DNA from: Dastarcus helophoroides
Taxonomy: Eukaryota > Arthropoda > Insecta > Coleoptera > Bothrideridae
DNA length: 64,000 bases
Direction of reading: 5' to 3'
NCBI GenBank assembly: GCA_028583605.1
Contig: CM053329.1
Coordinates: forward strand, 9,052,001 to 9,116,000
The notes beneath the pieces were generated by a model that saw only the letters and a program-made list of their open reading frames with translations, made no database searches and was not told the DNA's origin. Of the stretch, positions 9,237 through 20,005 are shown piece after piece (the first letter of the stretch is position 1; each line of letters starts with the position of its first letter). The position numbers and the translations under genes are program-made.

Positions 9237-10824
9237 AGTTACCGCGAAGGGCACGGTGAGAATTTCTGCTCCAGTGGGCAATAAGGTCAAGAATTTCAAG
9301 CTGAAAAATACGTTGCACGTACCTGACTTACGAACGAATCTCATCTCAGTTTCGAAAATCGTCGACAACGGAAATATCGTGAACTTCGACAAAAAGCAAG
9401 CTATGGTAACAAATTGCGATGGAGAAGTATTGCTGGTTGCCTACAGAAAAGGCGACCTATATTATATTGAAGAAACTAACCCCGAACATGCTTGCGCAAT
9501 TACGACTGAGAGTACCAAATCAAAATTAATGGAATGGCACCAGAAATTTGGTCATTTAAATCGAAGCGACTTGGTAGAAATGCAACGGAAAGAAGCTGTA
9601 TTAGGTCTAGATTTGGAAAACGACAAGTCAATGCCACCATGCGAAATTTGTCTGGAAAACAAACTTACAGCGCAACCATTTCCAAAATATAGAGGGAGAA
9701 GTAGTGAACTTCTGAATATCGTTCACACTGACTTGTGCGGACCATTTCACACGGAGAGCATGGAAAAAGCGAAATATCTTATGACATTCACCGACGATTT
9801 CTCACGCTGGAGTGAAGTGCGATTTCCGAAAACGAAGAATAAAGTTCTTAAAGTGTTTAAAGACTACAAAGCTCTCGTAGAAAACCGAAGAGGGAAAAAA
9901 CTGAAAGCTGTTCAATCTGACAATGGAGGCGAATACTGTAGCAAAGAATCCAATGGATATCTAAAAAGCCAAGGAATTCATCATCGACTGACAATCAAGC
10001 ACACGCCACAACAAAACGGGGTAGCGGAACGAAAGAATCGCACTCTGGTCGAAATGGCACGCTGCATGCTGTCTCAATCGAGGCTACCACAGTCATTTTG
10101 GGCAGAAGCAATTGCAACTGCAAATTACACCAGGAATCGCTGTATCACGGACGTATTAAACGGAAAAACGCCATTCGAACTGTGGAAGAATAGGCGACCA
10201 GACGTGACGCACTTCAGAACATTTGGCGAAGAAATCTATACGCTCGACAAGAATCCAAAGAAGGGAAAGTTCGATAAGCGCGGTCTGAAGGGCACATTTG
10301 TTGGATACGACGGACAATCCAAGGGATATCGAATCTGGATACCTAGTCTTCAAAAGGTTATTGTTGCCCGTGACATAAAATTCACTAATAGTATGTTTAA
10401 GGGGGAGAATATTGCAAAATCTGGTGATTCGAATCGAGTTCAACGACCTGAAGAAGCCCAACCAAGGTTCATTGAACTTCTCATCAACTCCGATGAAAAG
10501 CCAACGCCTGCCGAACATACACCCAAGGAATACGATATTGAAGAAGAGATCAACGAACTCCCGGTGGTCAATACCAAACCTCAACAAGCTATCAAAAGAA
10601 GACCTGGCCGTCCAAAGAAAGTGAAGACAGGTCAACCCGGCCGTCCGAGGAAACAATACAATCTGATCAATTCTGCAAGCCAAGAAGAAACATCGGAAAT
10701 TGAATCAGACGAACACTATTCTAAAAATCCGGCTGATGAAATTGAGAATTTCGAAACGAACTTCGCATATATGACTGAAATCTCATGGAAAAACGCAATC
10801 AATGGGCCAAACTCAGAAGATTGA
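9223..10824 (+). pseudogene. pol: Copia integrase with AT-hook-like tail, ends at premature TGA
   Basis: This reads on from the protease in a shifted frame (SAEVTAKGTV) and stops at TGA 10822-10824. From the GTG at 9256, the zinc-binding N-domain has H95, H100, C129 and C132 (WHQKFGH...CEIC). The catalytic core has HTDLCGP (D159), QSDNGGEY (D222) and NGVAERKNR (E258), so the DDE triad is complete. The C-terminal region has the copia GxKxxxxGYD-like GTFVGYDGQSKGYRIW. Near 10598-10655 two AT-hook-like cores, PGRPKK and PGRPRK, lie about ten residues apart. The stop sits inside WKNAINGPNSED-stop-KSAI, where copia relatives usually have Trp, so a TGG to TGA change is likely. The same frame continues into RT. 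Confidence 0.92.
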
Positions 10825-11598
10825 AAAAGCGCCATCGTCGATGAAATAGAATGTCTCATTAAAAACGACACTTGGGATATCGTCGATCGTCCAAGAAACA
10901 GAGAAGTCATCGGCTGCAGAACAATACTGCGAAACAAGTATAATGCCGATGGAAGCATCCAAAGAAGAAAGGCTCGGGTGGTCGCAAAGGGTTTCACGCA
11001 ACAACCCGGCGTAGACTTTCACGAAACATTTGCTCCCGTGGCACGACTAAGTTCCGTCAGATTGCTGTTAGCATTATCAGCCGAATTCAACCTGAAAATT
11101 CACCAATTCGACATCACCACAGCATATTTCAATGGAACAATTGATGAAGAAATTTACATGGAGAAACCACAACTTGTTGATTTATTGCAAAAAATTATAA
11201 ATCGTAACGGAAATAACTACATAGGCGTTCGTGCAAAGAAGATGTTAAACGAAATTACAAAAGGCGATAAAGTCTGTCAAATCAAGAAGGCACTATATGG
11301 ACTCAAGCAAGCTGGTCATCAGTGGAACAAACGATTTGACGAAAAACTGCAAAGTATGGAGCTGAAACCAACCAACGCAGATCCATGTGTATATTATATG
11401 AAACGAGGAGGCGAATTGATAATCGTCTTAATCTACGTTGACGATGTACTCGTTGCATATAATAAAACATCGAATCTGAACTTCATTAAAAACGAACTAA
11501 TGCAAGATTTTGAATTGAAAGATCTGGGCGACGTAAAGTATTGTTTAGGAATCGAGATCTTGATAGGAAATTGCATAACAATGTCGCAAGTCAAGTTA
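10825..11598 (+). pseudogene. pol: Copia reverse transcriptase
   Basis: The segment is in the integrase frame after the premature TGA. Typical Pfam RVT_2 motifs appear in order: ARVVAKGFTQQPGVDF, ETFAPVARLSSVR, HQFDITTAYFNG (catalytic Asp of motif A), KKALYGLKQAGHQW and the intact catalytic YVDD in LIYVDDVLVAY, then FELKDLGDVKYCLGIEI. Between YMEKPQ and KKALYGLKQ there is a longer spacer (about 45 residues) than in Drosophila copia. Frame is lost at about 11596, where one extra base (or two missing) shifts the reading after MSQVK. Confidence 0.92.
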
Positions 11599-12397
11599 TA
11601 TTCGAGAGATATTACATCAATTTGGAATGGAAAATTCAAACCCAGTGTCAACTCCCATGGAGCCTAATAAGAAACTCGCAAAAGAAGAAAACCCAGAAGA
11701 ATGCGATGTTAAGAAACCTTACCGGGAATTAATTGGAGCACTAAACTACTTAGCGGTAGCTACCAGGCCTGATATTTCTTATGCGGTGAGCTACCTAAGC
11801 CAGTTTAACACATGTTACGGAGAAGAACACTGGAAAGCTGCAAAGCGAGTCCTGCGATACCTGAAGGGAACCATCGACTACGGCATCGTTTACAGAAGAG
11901 GTCCTGGAAACCTGAAAGGCTTCGTAGACGCAGATTGGGCTGGTTGTCAAATCGACCGAAGGTCCTATACAGGTTTCGCATTCACAAAGAACAATGCCGC
12001 AGTGTGCTGGGAATCAAGAAAGCAAAGAACAGTTGCTCTGTCCTCAACTGAATCCGAATACATGAGTCTAACAGAAGCTGCTCGCGAGGCCTTGTATCTA
12101 AGAGCATTCTTATCAGAAATCGGGTTCCAACAAACCGCAGCAACTGTAATTGCTAACGACAACAGAGGGGCTCAACTACTCGCACGAAACCCAGTATTCC
12201 ACGGAAGATCGAAACATATTAATGTAAGACATCATTACGTGCGAGAAATCTTGAAAAGTGGACACATCGAGCTGGAATATATTCCAACCTCCGAGATGGC
12301 AGCCGACATCTTCACGAAAGCACTCCCAAGGGAAAAACACCATAAATGCATGGAGTTATTGGGAATATTGAAGGTCGACAGCGACATCACAACGTAG
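11597..12397 (+). pseudogene. pol: Copia RT C-terminus and RNase H
   Basis: The third reading frame of the same polyprotein runs to a TAG at 12395-12397. It begins YIREILHQFGMENSNP, then STPMEPNKKL and ATRPDISYAVSYLSQF, the usual copia link. RNase H shows GFVDADWAGC, ALSSTESEYMSL (Glu), NDNRGAQLLARN (Asp) and HHYVRE, then the end motif DIFTKALPREK. All core acidic residues are present. It ends 22 bp before the 3' LTR, leaving room for the polypurine tract. Confidence 0.92.
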
Positions 12398-12410
12398 AGG
12401 CATTTCATTC

Positions 12411-12419
12411 GAGGGGGAG
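12411..12419 (+). promoter_or_regulatory. Copia polypurine tract
   Basis: GAGGGGGAG lies directly before the 3' LTR and is the expected plus-strand primer. Confidence 0.9.
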
Positions 12420-12593
12420 TGTTAGAGCGAGACAATCAAAATACCTCCACCTTGTTAAATGAAACAAATAATAGTGAGTTGTGTTAGCAACCGTTTTTTA
12501 GAGAGTTGTATGTTATGTATAAAAACGTGAATATATTTGTTCTTTGTTAATCTGTATTGCCATATAACTTAAATAAGGACCATCATTCAAACA
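12420..12593 (+). repeat. Copia 3' LTR
   Basis: 174 bp from TGTTAGAGCGAGAC to ATTCAAACA, nearly identical to the 5' LTR except near both ends. Confidence 0.93.
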
Positions 12594-14880
12594 ATTTTTT
12601 CCTCAAATTTGACTTTCTCTCAAAATTTTGTTTCTCAATTTTAATGTTTTTTCCAAATTTCATCTTTTTCGAAACGTTATTTTTTTAACATTGGTTTATT
12701 TTTGAAATTTTCTACCTGCGGCTCTCAAATATGTTTACTATTTGCTCAAAATTTGACTTTTTCTCGAAATGTTCATGTTTATCTCAAAATTCAGTATTTA
12801 ATTTAGTTTAAGAAAAGGACGACTTCTTCAAATTTGTCTTTTTGTTCGAAAATTCGATCTTTTTTTCTAAATTTTTTTCAAAATTTGTTTTTGAAAATTT
12901 AATTTTTTTTTCTTGAAATTCGTCTTTTCCCGAAATTTTCACATTCTTCTCAAATATCATCTTTTGGAGATTTCGACTTTTATATCAACATCATACCCAT
13001 TGTGGTCCTAGAAATCGCAACTTCTTAATTTCAATTTTTTTGTTCAAAATTCATCTTTTTCTTAACTTTCTATGAGAATCTTCTCTTGTTTTTTTCGGAA
13101 TTTTCGACTATTTTTTCAAAATTTGTTTTTTTCTCTCAGATTTGCATTTCTTTCCAAAATTCGACTTCTTTTTAAAATTAACTTTCCTCGAAAAATTTCA
13201 GAATTTTTCTTAATATTCAACCTTCAAAATTTGAACGTTTTTCTAAAAATTTCGCCTTTTTTCGAAATTACGTTAATTTTGTTTTTTTCTTCTAAAAATT
13301 TAGATCTTTTAGAATCTGAAATCCACTTTCTTGTCAAAATTTTGAAAGAAATCTAAACTTTGGAAAAAGGCCAAAATTTTAAAAAAGTTCATTCATCTTG
13401 AAATTTATTAAAAAACTTTCGAATCTTAACCTAAATTTTTAGGAAAATGTCGACATTTTAAGATCAATAAACTTAGAACAAAACAAAATTTGGAATTTAT
13501 TAAAACTAAATTGATTTTGAAAGAAAAAAACCAAAATTTGAGAAAAACTTTTTAATTTGGGTAGGCACGAGTTAAAATTTTGAAAAAAAGCCGAAATGGA
13601 AAAAATGAAACTTTTGAAAACCTGGCACCTTGGACATTTTCAAAGAAGTCATAATTTTCAGAATATTCGAACACTTAAAATCAAAATGTTCAAAAAAATT
13701 TTGAATTAAAAATTGTCAAAGTTTGAAGAAAAAATCTATTTTCTGGAAAAGAGCTTATATTTTAAAAAAAATCGTAAATATTAAACTAGAAATTCAGAAG
13801 GGGTGAAAATTTTCACGAAAAATTAAAAATATTTAAAAATATCTCATTTTGCAAAAAAGTAGAAATTTCGAAATCAGTCAATATTTTCGAAAAAGTGAAG
13901 ATTTTCAAATAGTTGAAATTTTCAAAAATATTAGACTCTTTACAAAAATTGCCATCATTTTAAAGAGGTAGAAATTAAATAAAAAAGGTCGATTATTTTT
14001 AAAGTGAAGTTTTGAGAAATAGCATTTTTTAAAAAGTCCAAAATTTAGAAAATAGTCAAAATTTTCATAATAATAGCTTCTTTTTGAGCGCTTTCCAACC
14101 CTTTACAAAAAGTGAAAATTGTCAAAAAAATGTATAACTTCTCAAAAAAGAGAACTCAGAAGTTCTAAATTTTAATGAGTAACAAAATTTTCTAAAAATT
14201 AAAATTTTCAGTAAAGCAGAATTTTAAAATAAAAGGTCGAAATTTAGAACAAATTAAAAATTTCGAGAAAAAGTCGAAATTTTAAAAAACTGAAAATTTT
14301 CGTAAATAGCAAAATTTTGAAAAAAGATCAGGTTTTGAAATAGTTAAAATTTTCAGATAAGTCTAAATTTCGAAAAAAAGTCAAAATATTAAAGAAATAT
14401 AAACTTAAAAAAAGGAGAAATTAAAAATATAGAAAATGTCCAAAAAAAAAGAGTTAAATCATTTTAAATAAGTGAAAACTTTGAAAGAGAAATGAAAGCA
14501 TTAATTCTCAGAAAAACTCAAAATATTTATTAAGTGATCGAAGATTTCGAAAATAAATTAATAATTTGAGAAAATATCAAAATTTCAGAAAGGCAATTTC
14601 CAAAACATCTTAAAAAGAAAGTCAACATTTTCAAAGAAATCGGAACTAACAGAATATCAAAATAATAAAAAAATAAGTCAGTTATCAAAAAAAATTGTTT
14701 TGTTAAAATTTTTAAAAAGTTGTATTCCCAAAAAAGTTCATAATTTAACAATAACAATTCATATTTAGAAGTCGAGATTTCGAGAAAATGTCGAAAAATA
14801 AATAAAACTGAGATTTTCAAAAAAATCTAAAAAATCTAAAATTCTAGATAAAAGTCGAAATGGTCAAAAGACTCGAAATA
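12594..14880. repeat. AT-rich degenerate repeat block that switches from T-rich to A-rich
   Basis: From 12594 to about 13350 the plus strand is built of TTTTTCNAAATTT-type words. From about 13360 to 14880 it is built of the complementary type (AAAATTTTGAAAAAAGTCGAAA). Open frames here translate to runs of Phe, Leu and Lys that follow the repeat and are not genes. Confidence 0.8.
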
Positions 14881-15944
14881 TTTTCATACTTCCATGATTT
14901 TCCTTAGTGTTCAAAGTAAGAATTAAGGATTTGCCTACAAATAAATACCAATTAATTATGTGGAAAAACCATTTCGTTCTTTACAAATACAATAACAAGT
15001 GAACCAGTTGCGTGATTTTTGTAACATTAGCATAAAATCACCAGGCATAAAACTCTTAAAAAAATTAACAAAAACAGTTACCTACCTTTTATAAAAAAAA
15101 CAAAAAAAATCTCATTGGATTAAATTAGTTTATGTATTTTTTTACATTTATTAATGCTATGAAATAAAAATAAAACAAAAAAAAATCTCATTGGATTAAA
15201 TCAGTTTATGTATTTTTTTACATTTATTAATGCTATGAAATGTAGTAGATATTTAAATAATATTTTATATTTTTAACTTTAAAAAGCTTTTTAAAATATC
15301 AAGATCAAAAATTGTAAAATGATCTTTGCGATAGCAATACGAAACAATTATTAAAAATAAATATTTGGGCATCGTCTGCACCAGTTTAAAAAATCTTCCT
15401 CACAAACTTGTAAAGCCAAATGATTCTTGGGAAAGCAGGATCGCCTTTCAGGAACTTCTTTTGTTCCTATTCACGATGTATCTGATTCACTTGACATTAA
15501 ACGCCGAGTTACAAGCAACGTGCAAATTGTAAAGCTTTTGTTTGCAAACTTCCGCTTTATTCTCACAAAGAAGTTCATCAAATATTGAAAATTAACTTTT
15601 CCTTTTTAAGAACCTCCTTTGATATTAACGCAGAGAGGCGGTGATATACTGGCTAGGGAGTTATTTGTGTTATAGACACAAAAGATGTATTATGCGAAAT
15701 TCTTAAACTTCGAATGCCCCTTCGCGGCATAATAATGAATTCATCAAGCCGTGGTGTAATATAAGAAGACGTTTTTCTTGAATACTAATTTTAAATGAGC
15801 TTATAGAATGTTACCTAAACTAACATCAACTCCCCATTTACATAGGTGTTTCAATCATAATGTTGTTAATTTTAAGAAAAGATAAAGATGGGAACACGTC
15901 ATTTTATTATATTTTGAAAACAAATCATTTTAAATTATTATTTA
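14881..15944. other. Stretch without a gene; contains one tandem duplication
   Basis: No coding signal or transposon motif apart from the 76-bp-period duplication at 15102-15241. The part 15300-15900 looks non-repetitive. Confidence 0.45.
15102..15241. repeat. Two-copy tandem duplication, period 76 bp
   Basis: AATCTCATTGGATTAAAT through TTAATGCTATGAAAT occurs at 15108-15165 and again at 15184-15241. The copies differ by one T/C change (TTAGTTTATG against TCAGTTTATG), so the event is recent. Confidence 0.9.
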
Positions 15945-16250
15945 AAATCCAGGGTGCAAGGGGCTGCGGTAAGACAATATACCAACCCAAATGACAACCT
16001 CACCTGCAGTGCACCTTGCTGGTCAACTAACGAGCCTCTGCTGACCGAATATCTGCTGGAACTAGGCAGTCGACACTTATTAGCCAATAGCTTTGGATGG
16101 ATGAACTAATAAAAGAAAGGACACCTTCTTGCCCTCAGAGAAATCGATTCAAAGGGCGGATGAACTAATAAATAGTCAACGGCATGGAGGTGCGGAAGGC
16201 AATGGGGGAACCACATCATTAAAGACTCTTGAAGTACCCCTAGTAAATTC

Positions 16251-17015
16251 ATGATGATGGCTACAAACTCAGATAAAGGCCCCGAGTACGGGCGCTCCTT
16301 AGATGGCGCAAGAATGCGAAGAATCTCCCGGTCAGCCAGAGTCAATCTTGGAAAATTCAATAGTAAGAGTAGTGGAACCTGGAATGTGAGAAGTATGTAT
16401 GAGAGCAGAAAACTTGATAACGTTATTACAGAAATGATCCGACTAAATATATCGATACTAGAAATTAGCGAAATACGATGGTCTCAAACAGGACGATTGG
16501 TGTCACATGAGCACGTTGTGTACTATGGTGGAGAAGAGAGTACAAAGCACTCTAATGGAGTGGGATTTATCGTTACAAGGGCAGATCGCTCGATAATCAA
16601 CGTCACTCCAACATCAGACTGAATCATTATGGTACAGATTCAGGCTAAGCCTACAACAATTAACCTCATGCAAGTCTATACCTCTACGTCTACAAGTAAT
16701 AAAGATGATATAAAACAGTTCTACTCAGACTTAAGCATTGGGTTAAACAAATTGAAAAATAAAGCGATGCCTATACTAATGGGCGACCTTAATGCCAAAG
16801 TTGAATGTGGCAAAGAGGGAAATATTGTGGGAAATCATGAACTAGATGTTAAAAATAAAAGATGAGACAAATTTGTGCAGTACTGTTTAGAGCATAAAGT
16901 GGTCATTACAAACACTTACTTCAAACTACCCAAACGTCGCCTTTATATGTGAAAAGCACCTGGCGACGCACCAGGTCGTATCGTTCGAAACCAAATTGAC
17001 TTTATTACTATTAAC
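16251..17015 (+). pseudogene. RTE-like endonuclease domain (5' part)
   Basis: The reading frame opens GTWNVRSMYESRKLDNV, then ILEISEIRWSQTGR (endonuclease Glu region) and HSNGVGFIV. A TGA at 16620-16622 interrupts it, probably from an Arg codon, and the same frame goes on with MVQIQAKPTTINLMQVY and ILMGDLNAKVECGKEG (catalytic Asp and Asn of GDxN). A second in-frame TGA is at 16863-16865, after which YCLEHKVVITNTYF and RNQIDFITIN follow with one more stop at 16950. The domain is cut at 17015 by the nested element. The order and motifs match the EEP endonuclease of RTE-type LINEs. It is inactive as it stands. Confidence 0.85.
17007..17015. other. Target site duplication, left copy
   Basis: ACTATTAAC here and at 19997-20005 flank the nested LINE exactly. 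Confidence 0.85.
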
Positions 17016-17254
17016 AAAACTTTGCCAGTTACTCCGGATTGAGTAACTCATCGGGGTGCTGCCGGTCCCAAATCCGGATAAAGGAGGAGGGTTCACAAGT
17101 GAGGTTAGCAACCTACTTGTGGAAAAAGCAAGTACCGCTGCTAGGACTTACAATGCAGGCTCGGATAATAGGATCGATCATTTCGATAACAATTCAGCGA
17201 GGAACAAAAACGATTAAGGAAACCGAATATACTACAAAGACGATGCTGAAATCT

Positions 17255-17980
17255 CTTAACAACAAGGACCAGGAAATGATGGAGATCAAAAGACACAAAA
17301 TTGACCTATATGCTCTCTCAGAAATAAAAAAGAAAGGTAAATGAAACACCAAATACTAGGACTACATTCTTAGATATAGCGGGAAAGACAAACACGAGAG
17401 AGCCAAATCGGGAGTCGGCTTGATGTTACATGAAAAACTCAGCAAACACAGAAAATGTCAGATATGTTAACGACAGAATATTGCAAACAATATTTAAACT
17501 TCAAGACACGGTAACTGCCTACATTATAAGCGCATATGCACAGGCATAACTAAACGCGCAGAGGAGAAAGACGTCTTCTATGAAGACCTGCAAAGGGTAC
17601 TCGACCGAATAGCAGGAAAGGATGAAGTCATATTGATCGGAGACTTTAATGCCAAAATTGGTAACGGTGTGATAGTGAAATTGAAAAACCGATTTAACGA
17701 AGAGACCATCAACGAAAATGGTGAACAACGAATTCAAACATGCGTACAAGATGAATTAAGAATAAACAATACATTCTTTCCTCACAAACCGCAGCACACC
17801 TTCACGTTTAAAAAGTCAAGAGGTCAAAAATCAGTAATAGATTATGTAATTACGAATAAAAACGTCCACCCATCAAAAATACTAGACGTAAGAGTCTTAA
17901 GCTCAGCTAACCCCATAACCGGCCACAACCTCGTACTAGCGGAAATCAGGAACAAAGTACAAAAAAGACGTAGCACCTAA
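17255..17980 (+). pseudogene. Nested LINE endonuclease domain
   Basis: Pieces in shifting frames read KRHKIDLYALSEIKKK, SGVGLMLHEKLS, YVNDRILQTIFKLQD and AYIISAYA, the N-terminal half of an EEP endonuclease. From 17633 a longer open stretch gives ILIGDFNAKIGNG (GDFN catalytic motif), HTFTFKKSRGQKSVIDYVI and GHNLVLAEIRNKV. The final His of the usual S-D-H motif is kept, but the Asp before it reads Gly (TGHN). At least one frameshift lies near 17470-17640. It nicks target DNA in the intact family. Confidence 0.82.
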
Positions 17981-18479
17981 GACATTTAAACTGAAAAGTT
18001 AAACATTGAATCGCTATCAAATGACTCAGCGAGAGAACTATATCAGAAGAGATTGGCACTACAGATAAATAACATCAAATTATGGAGGCAGATGCTACCG
18101 GGGAAAAACTGAAGACGAACATAGTCACAACCACAAAAGATGCCCTGGGACGAAGAAAAACCATTCTAAACGGGAAAAGACAGTCAAAACCCTGGTTTAT
18201 ACGGCATGTGAAAAGGCTTGCAGAAGTAAAGAAAACTGCGTACCTTCAATTCAGAAGCAGGAATCTAGCATACGAAGAACATACAAAAAGTACGAATTAG
18301 AATAAATGAACAAATACAAGCAATAAAGCGAAGCTTCTGGGAAATTTTCTCCTCGGATATGAAGCACGATCTATACGGAGCCGCAAAAGAAAGTGTGGAA
18401 CATGATGAGAAACAGAAAAAAAGCAATTAACGAAAATATCATCAGAAACCTGAGAAAAGCACTCCCATCAATTATATGG

Positions 18480-19960
18480 TGGAACTAACAGAGTCAAAAG
18501 TGAAAGTGAGAATATAGACGAACATGTAAACTGGTTAATAACACAGGAGAAAATACGACAAACACTCAGTGCACTAAAGAATAGAAAATCACCTGGGTTA
18601 GACGAGATAACCAATGAAATACTAAGATAGAGAGGGGATAACAACCCAGGAACTGCATACCTTGTTAAACGAAATAGTCACCACAAAAAAATACCAGAAT
18701 AGTGGAAACAAAGCATCACGATATCTATATTCAAAAAGGACGAAAAATCCGCCCCGAAAACTAGTCGATGAATAGGCCTACATAGCTCAGTATCGAAACT
18801 CTTCACAAAAATATTATCAGAGGAGATAGCATCAACAGGAATATTCGAGGAAGAGCAAGGTTTAAGAAAAAACAAATCGACGATTGACGCCATATTGACT
18901 ATCAGGCAGATCATCGAAAAAGCCACAGAATTAAACAAAAGGGCATATATGTACTTCATTGGCCTCACTAAGGCATTCGATAGAGTACGTCTAACTAACA
19001 TATTACGGCTACTGAACAAAAAGTAGACCCAAACATAATAAGAATCGTTAGCGAACTGAATACGAACACTTGAAAATTTATAAGGACGGACTCAGGAATA
19101 ACGAAGAAAATACCAATCGCGCCAGGGATACAACAAGGAGATAGCCTAAGTATAATGTTATTCAACGTCATCATGGACGAAATCATAAGAGAGGTTAAGA
19201 GCAAGGGCCGAGGATGTAGAATGGGAAATAAATAAATCAAAATACTGTGCTATACGGACGAAGCCGTAATAATTTCTGAAGATGAAGATAACCTCCAGAA
19301 ACTTCGCTATGCCTTTGAAAGAGTAGCTGACTCTTTCAATATGATTATTTTTACCCAAAAACTGTCTAGCCATAACCAAGAAACCGAAAAGATGCAAGCT
19401 AGCAGTATACAATAATACAATAAGAGCATAGAGCAAGTTATATCGTACACATACATTGACTCCAAAATAAAAAGTAGAAGAAACCTAAAAGAGGAGATGC
19501 AGAGCTAAACAACAAAAGCTTCTCTGATATCGGGATACCTATGCGACATAATATGAAGGAATAAGCACATGAATATATCCAGCAAGGTCAGAATTTATAA
19601 AACATGTTTTAGGCCAATCATGACATATGCCATTGAAACTAGAGCCGAGAATGCCGAAACCAAAAGATAGCTGAGAACAACAAAGATGGGAGTGCTGAGA
19701 CATATAACAGGCTACACATTATTCGACCATAAGAAATGAAGAAATCAGAGAGATCTGTGGGCTACAGGATGTGGTAAGATGGGCCAAAATAAGACAGAAA
19801 CAGTGAAGAGACTATGTAGATAGGATGCTTGATAACCGCCTACAAAAAAACAGCAAAAACCAAAAGGCCTAACACCGCGAGATTCCCAGGAAGACCACCA
19901 AAAGGCTGGTATGAAAGCTGAACCTCCACATCCCAAGAGTGAGGAACATTGTAAGAAATA
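18480..19960 (+). pseudogene. Nested LINE reverse transcriptase and C-terminus
   Basis: RT motifs in order: LKNRKSPGLDEITNEILR (entry), GLHSSVSKLFTKIL, EEQGLRKNKSTIDAI, YMYFIGLTKAFDRV (motif A), APGIQQGDSLSIMLFN (motif B) and ILCYTDEAVIISEDEDN (motif C). The motif A Asp, normally FID, is Gly, and motif C is YTDE instead of YADD. C-terminal landmarks RPIMTYAIETRAEN and EIREICGLQDVVRWAKIR show that the tail is present up to the (GAA)n end. Several in-frame stops occur. No RNase H is seen, consistent with RTE-type elements. Confidence 0.85.
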
Positions 19961-19996
19961 CAGGACTAAGTCCTAACATGGGAAGAAGAAGAAGAG

Positions 19997-20005
19997 ACTA
20001 TTAAC
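19997..20005. other. Target site duplication, right copy
   Basis: ACTATTAAC, identical to 17007-17015. Confidence 0.85.

Larger units (their letters stand above)
7983..12593 (+). mobile_element. Ty1/copia LTR retrotransposon, complete, lightly damaged
   Basis: Two LTRs (7983-8157 and 12420-12593) begin TGTTAGA and end TTCAAACA. Both are flanked by ATTTT (7978-7982 and 12594-12598), a 5-bp target duplication, although this is weak evidence in AT-rich DNA. The order gag, protease, integrase, RT, RNase H is the copia order. The LTRs differ at only a handful of positions near their ends, so insertion was fairly recent. I count three disabling lesions: a frameshift near 9217-9222, a TGA at 10822-10824 and a frameshift near 11596. 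Confidence 0.95.
17016..19996 (+). mobile_element. Nested LINE, RTE/jockey-like, near full length
   Basis: Bounded by 9-bp direct repeats ACTATTAAC, it starts AAAACTTTGCCAG and ends with (GAA)n, GAAGAAGAAGAAGAG, as many such LINEs do. The leader contains GGGTGCTGCCGGTCCCAAAT and CCGGATAAAGGAGGAGG (17056-17092), a leader type I recall from insect endonuclease-RT elements. Endonuclease and RT follow on the same strand. Numerous stops and a lost catalytic Asp show it is dead, so both it and the host LINE have decayed since insertion. Confidence 0.88.

Noticed and set aside
10156..10683. 175-codon minus-strand frame
   Set aside because: Shadow of the copia integrase, which has all catalytic motifs on the plus strand.
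13072..13356. 94-codon Phe/Leu-rich open frame
   Set aside because: It follows the T-rich repeat words in all frames. The apparent membrane protein is a translation of low-complexity DNA.
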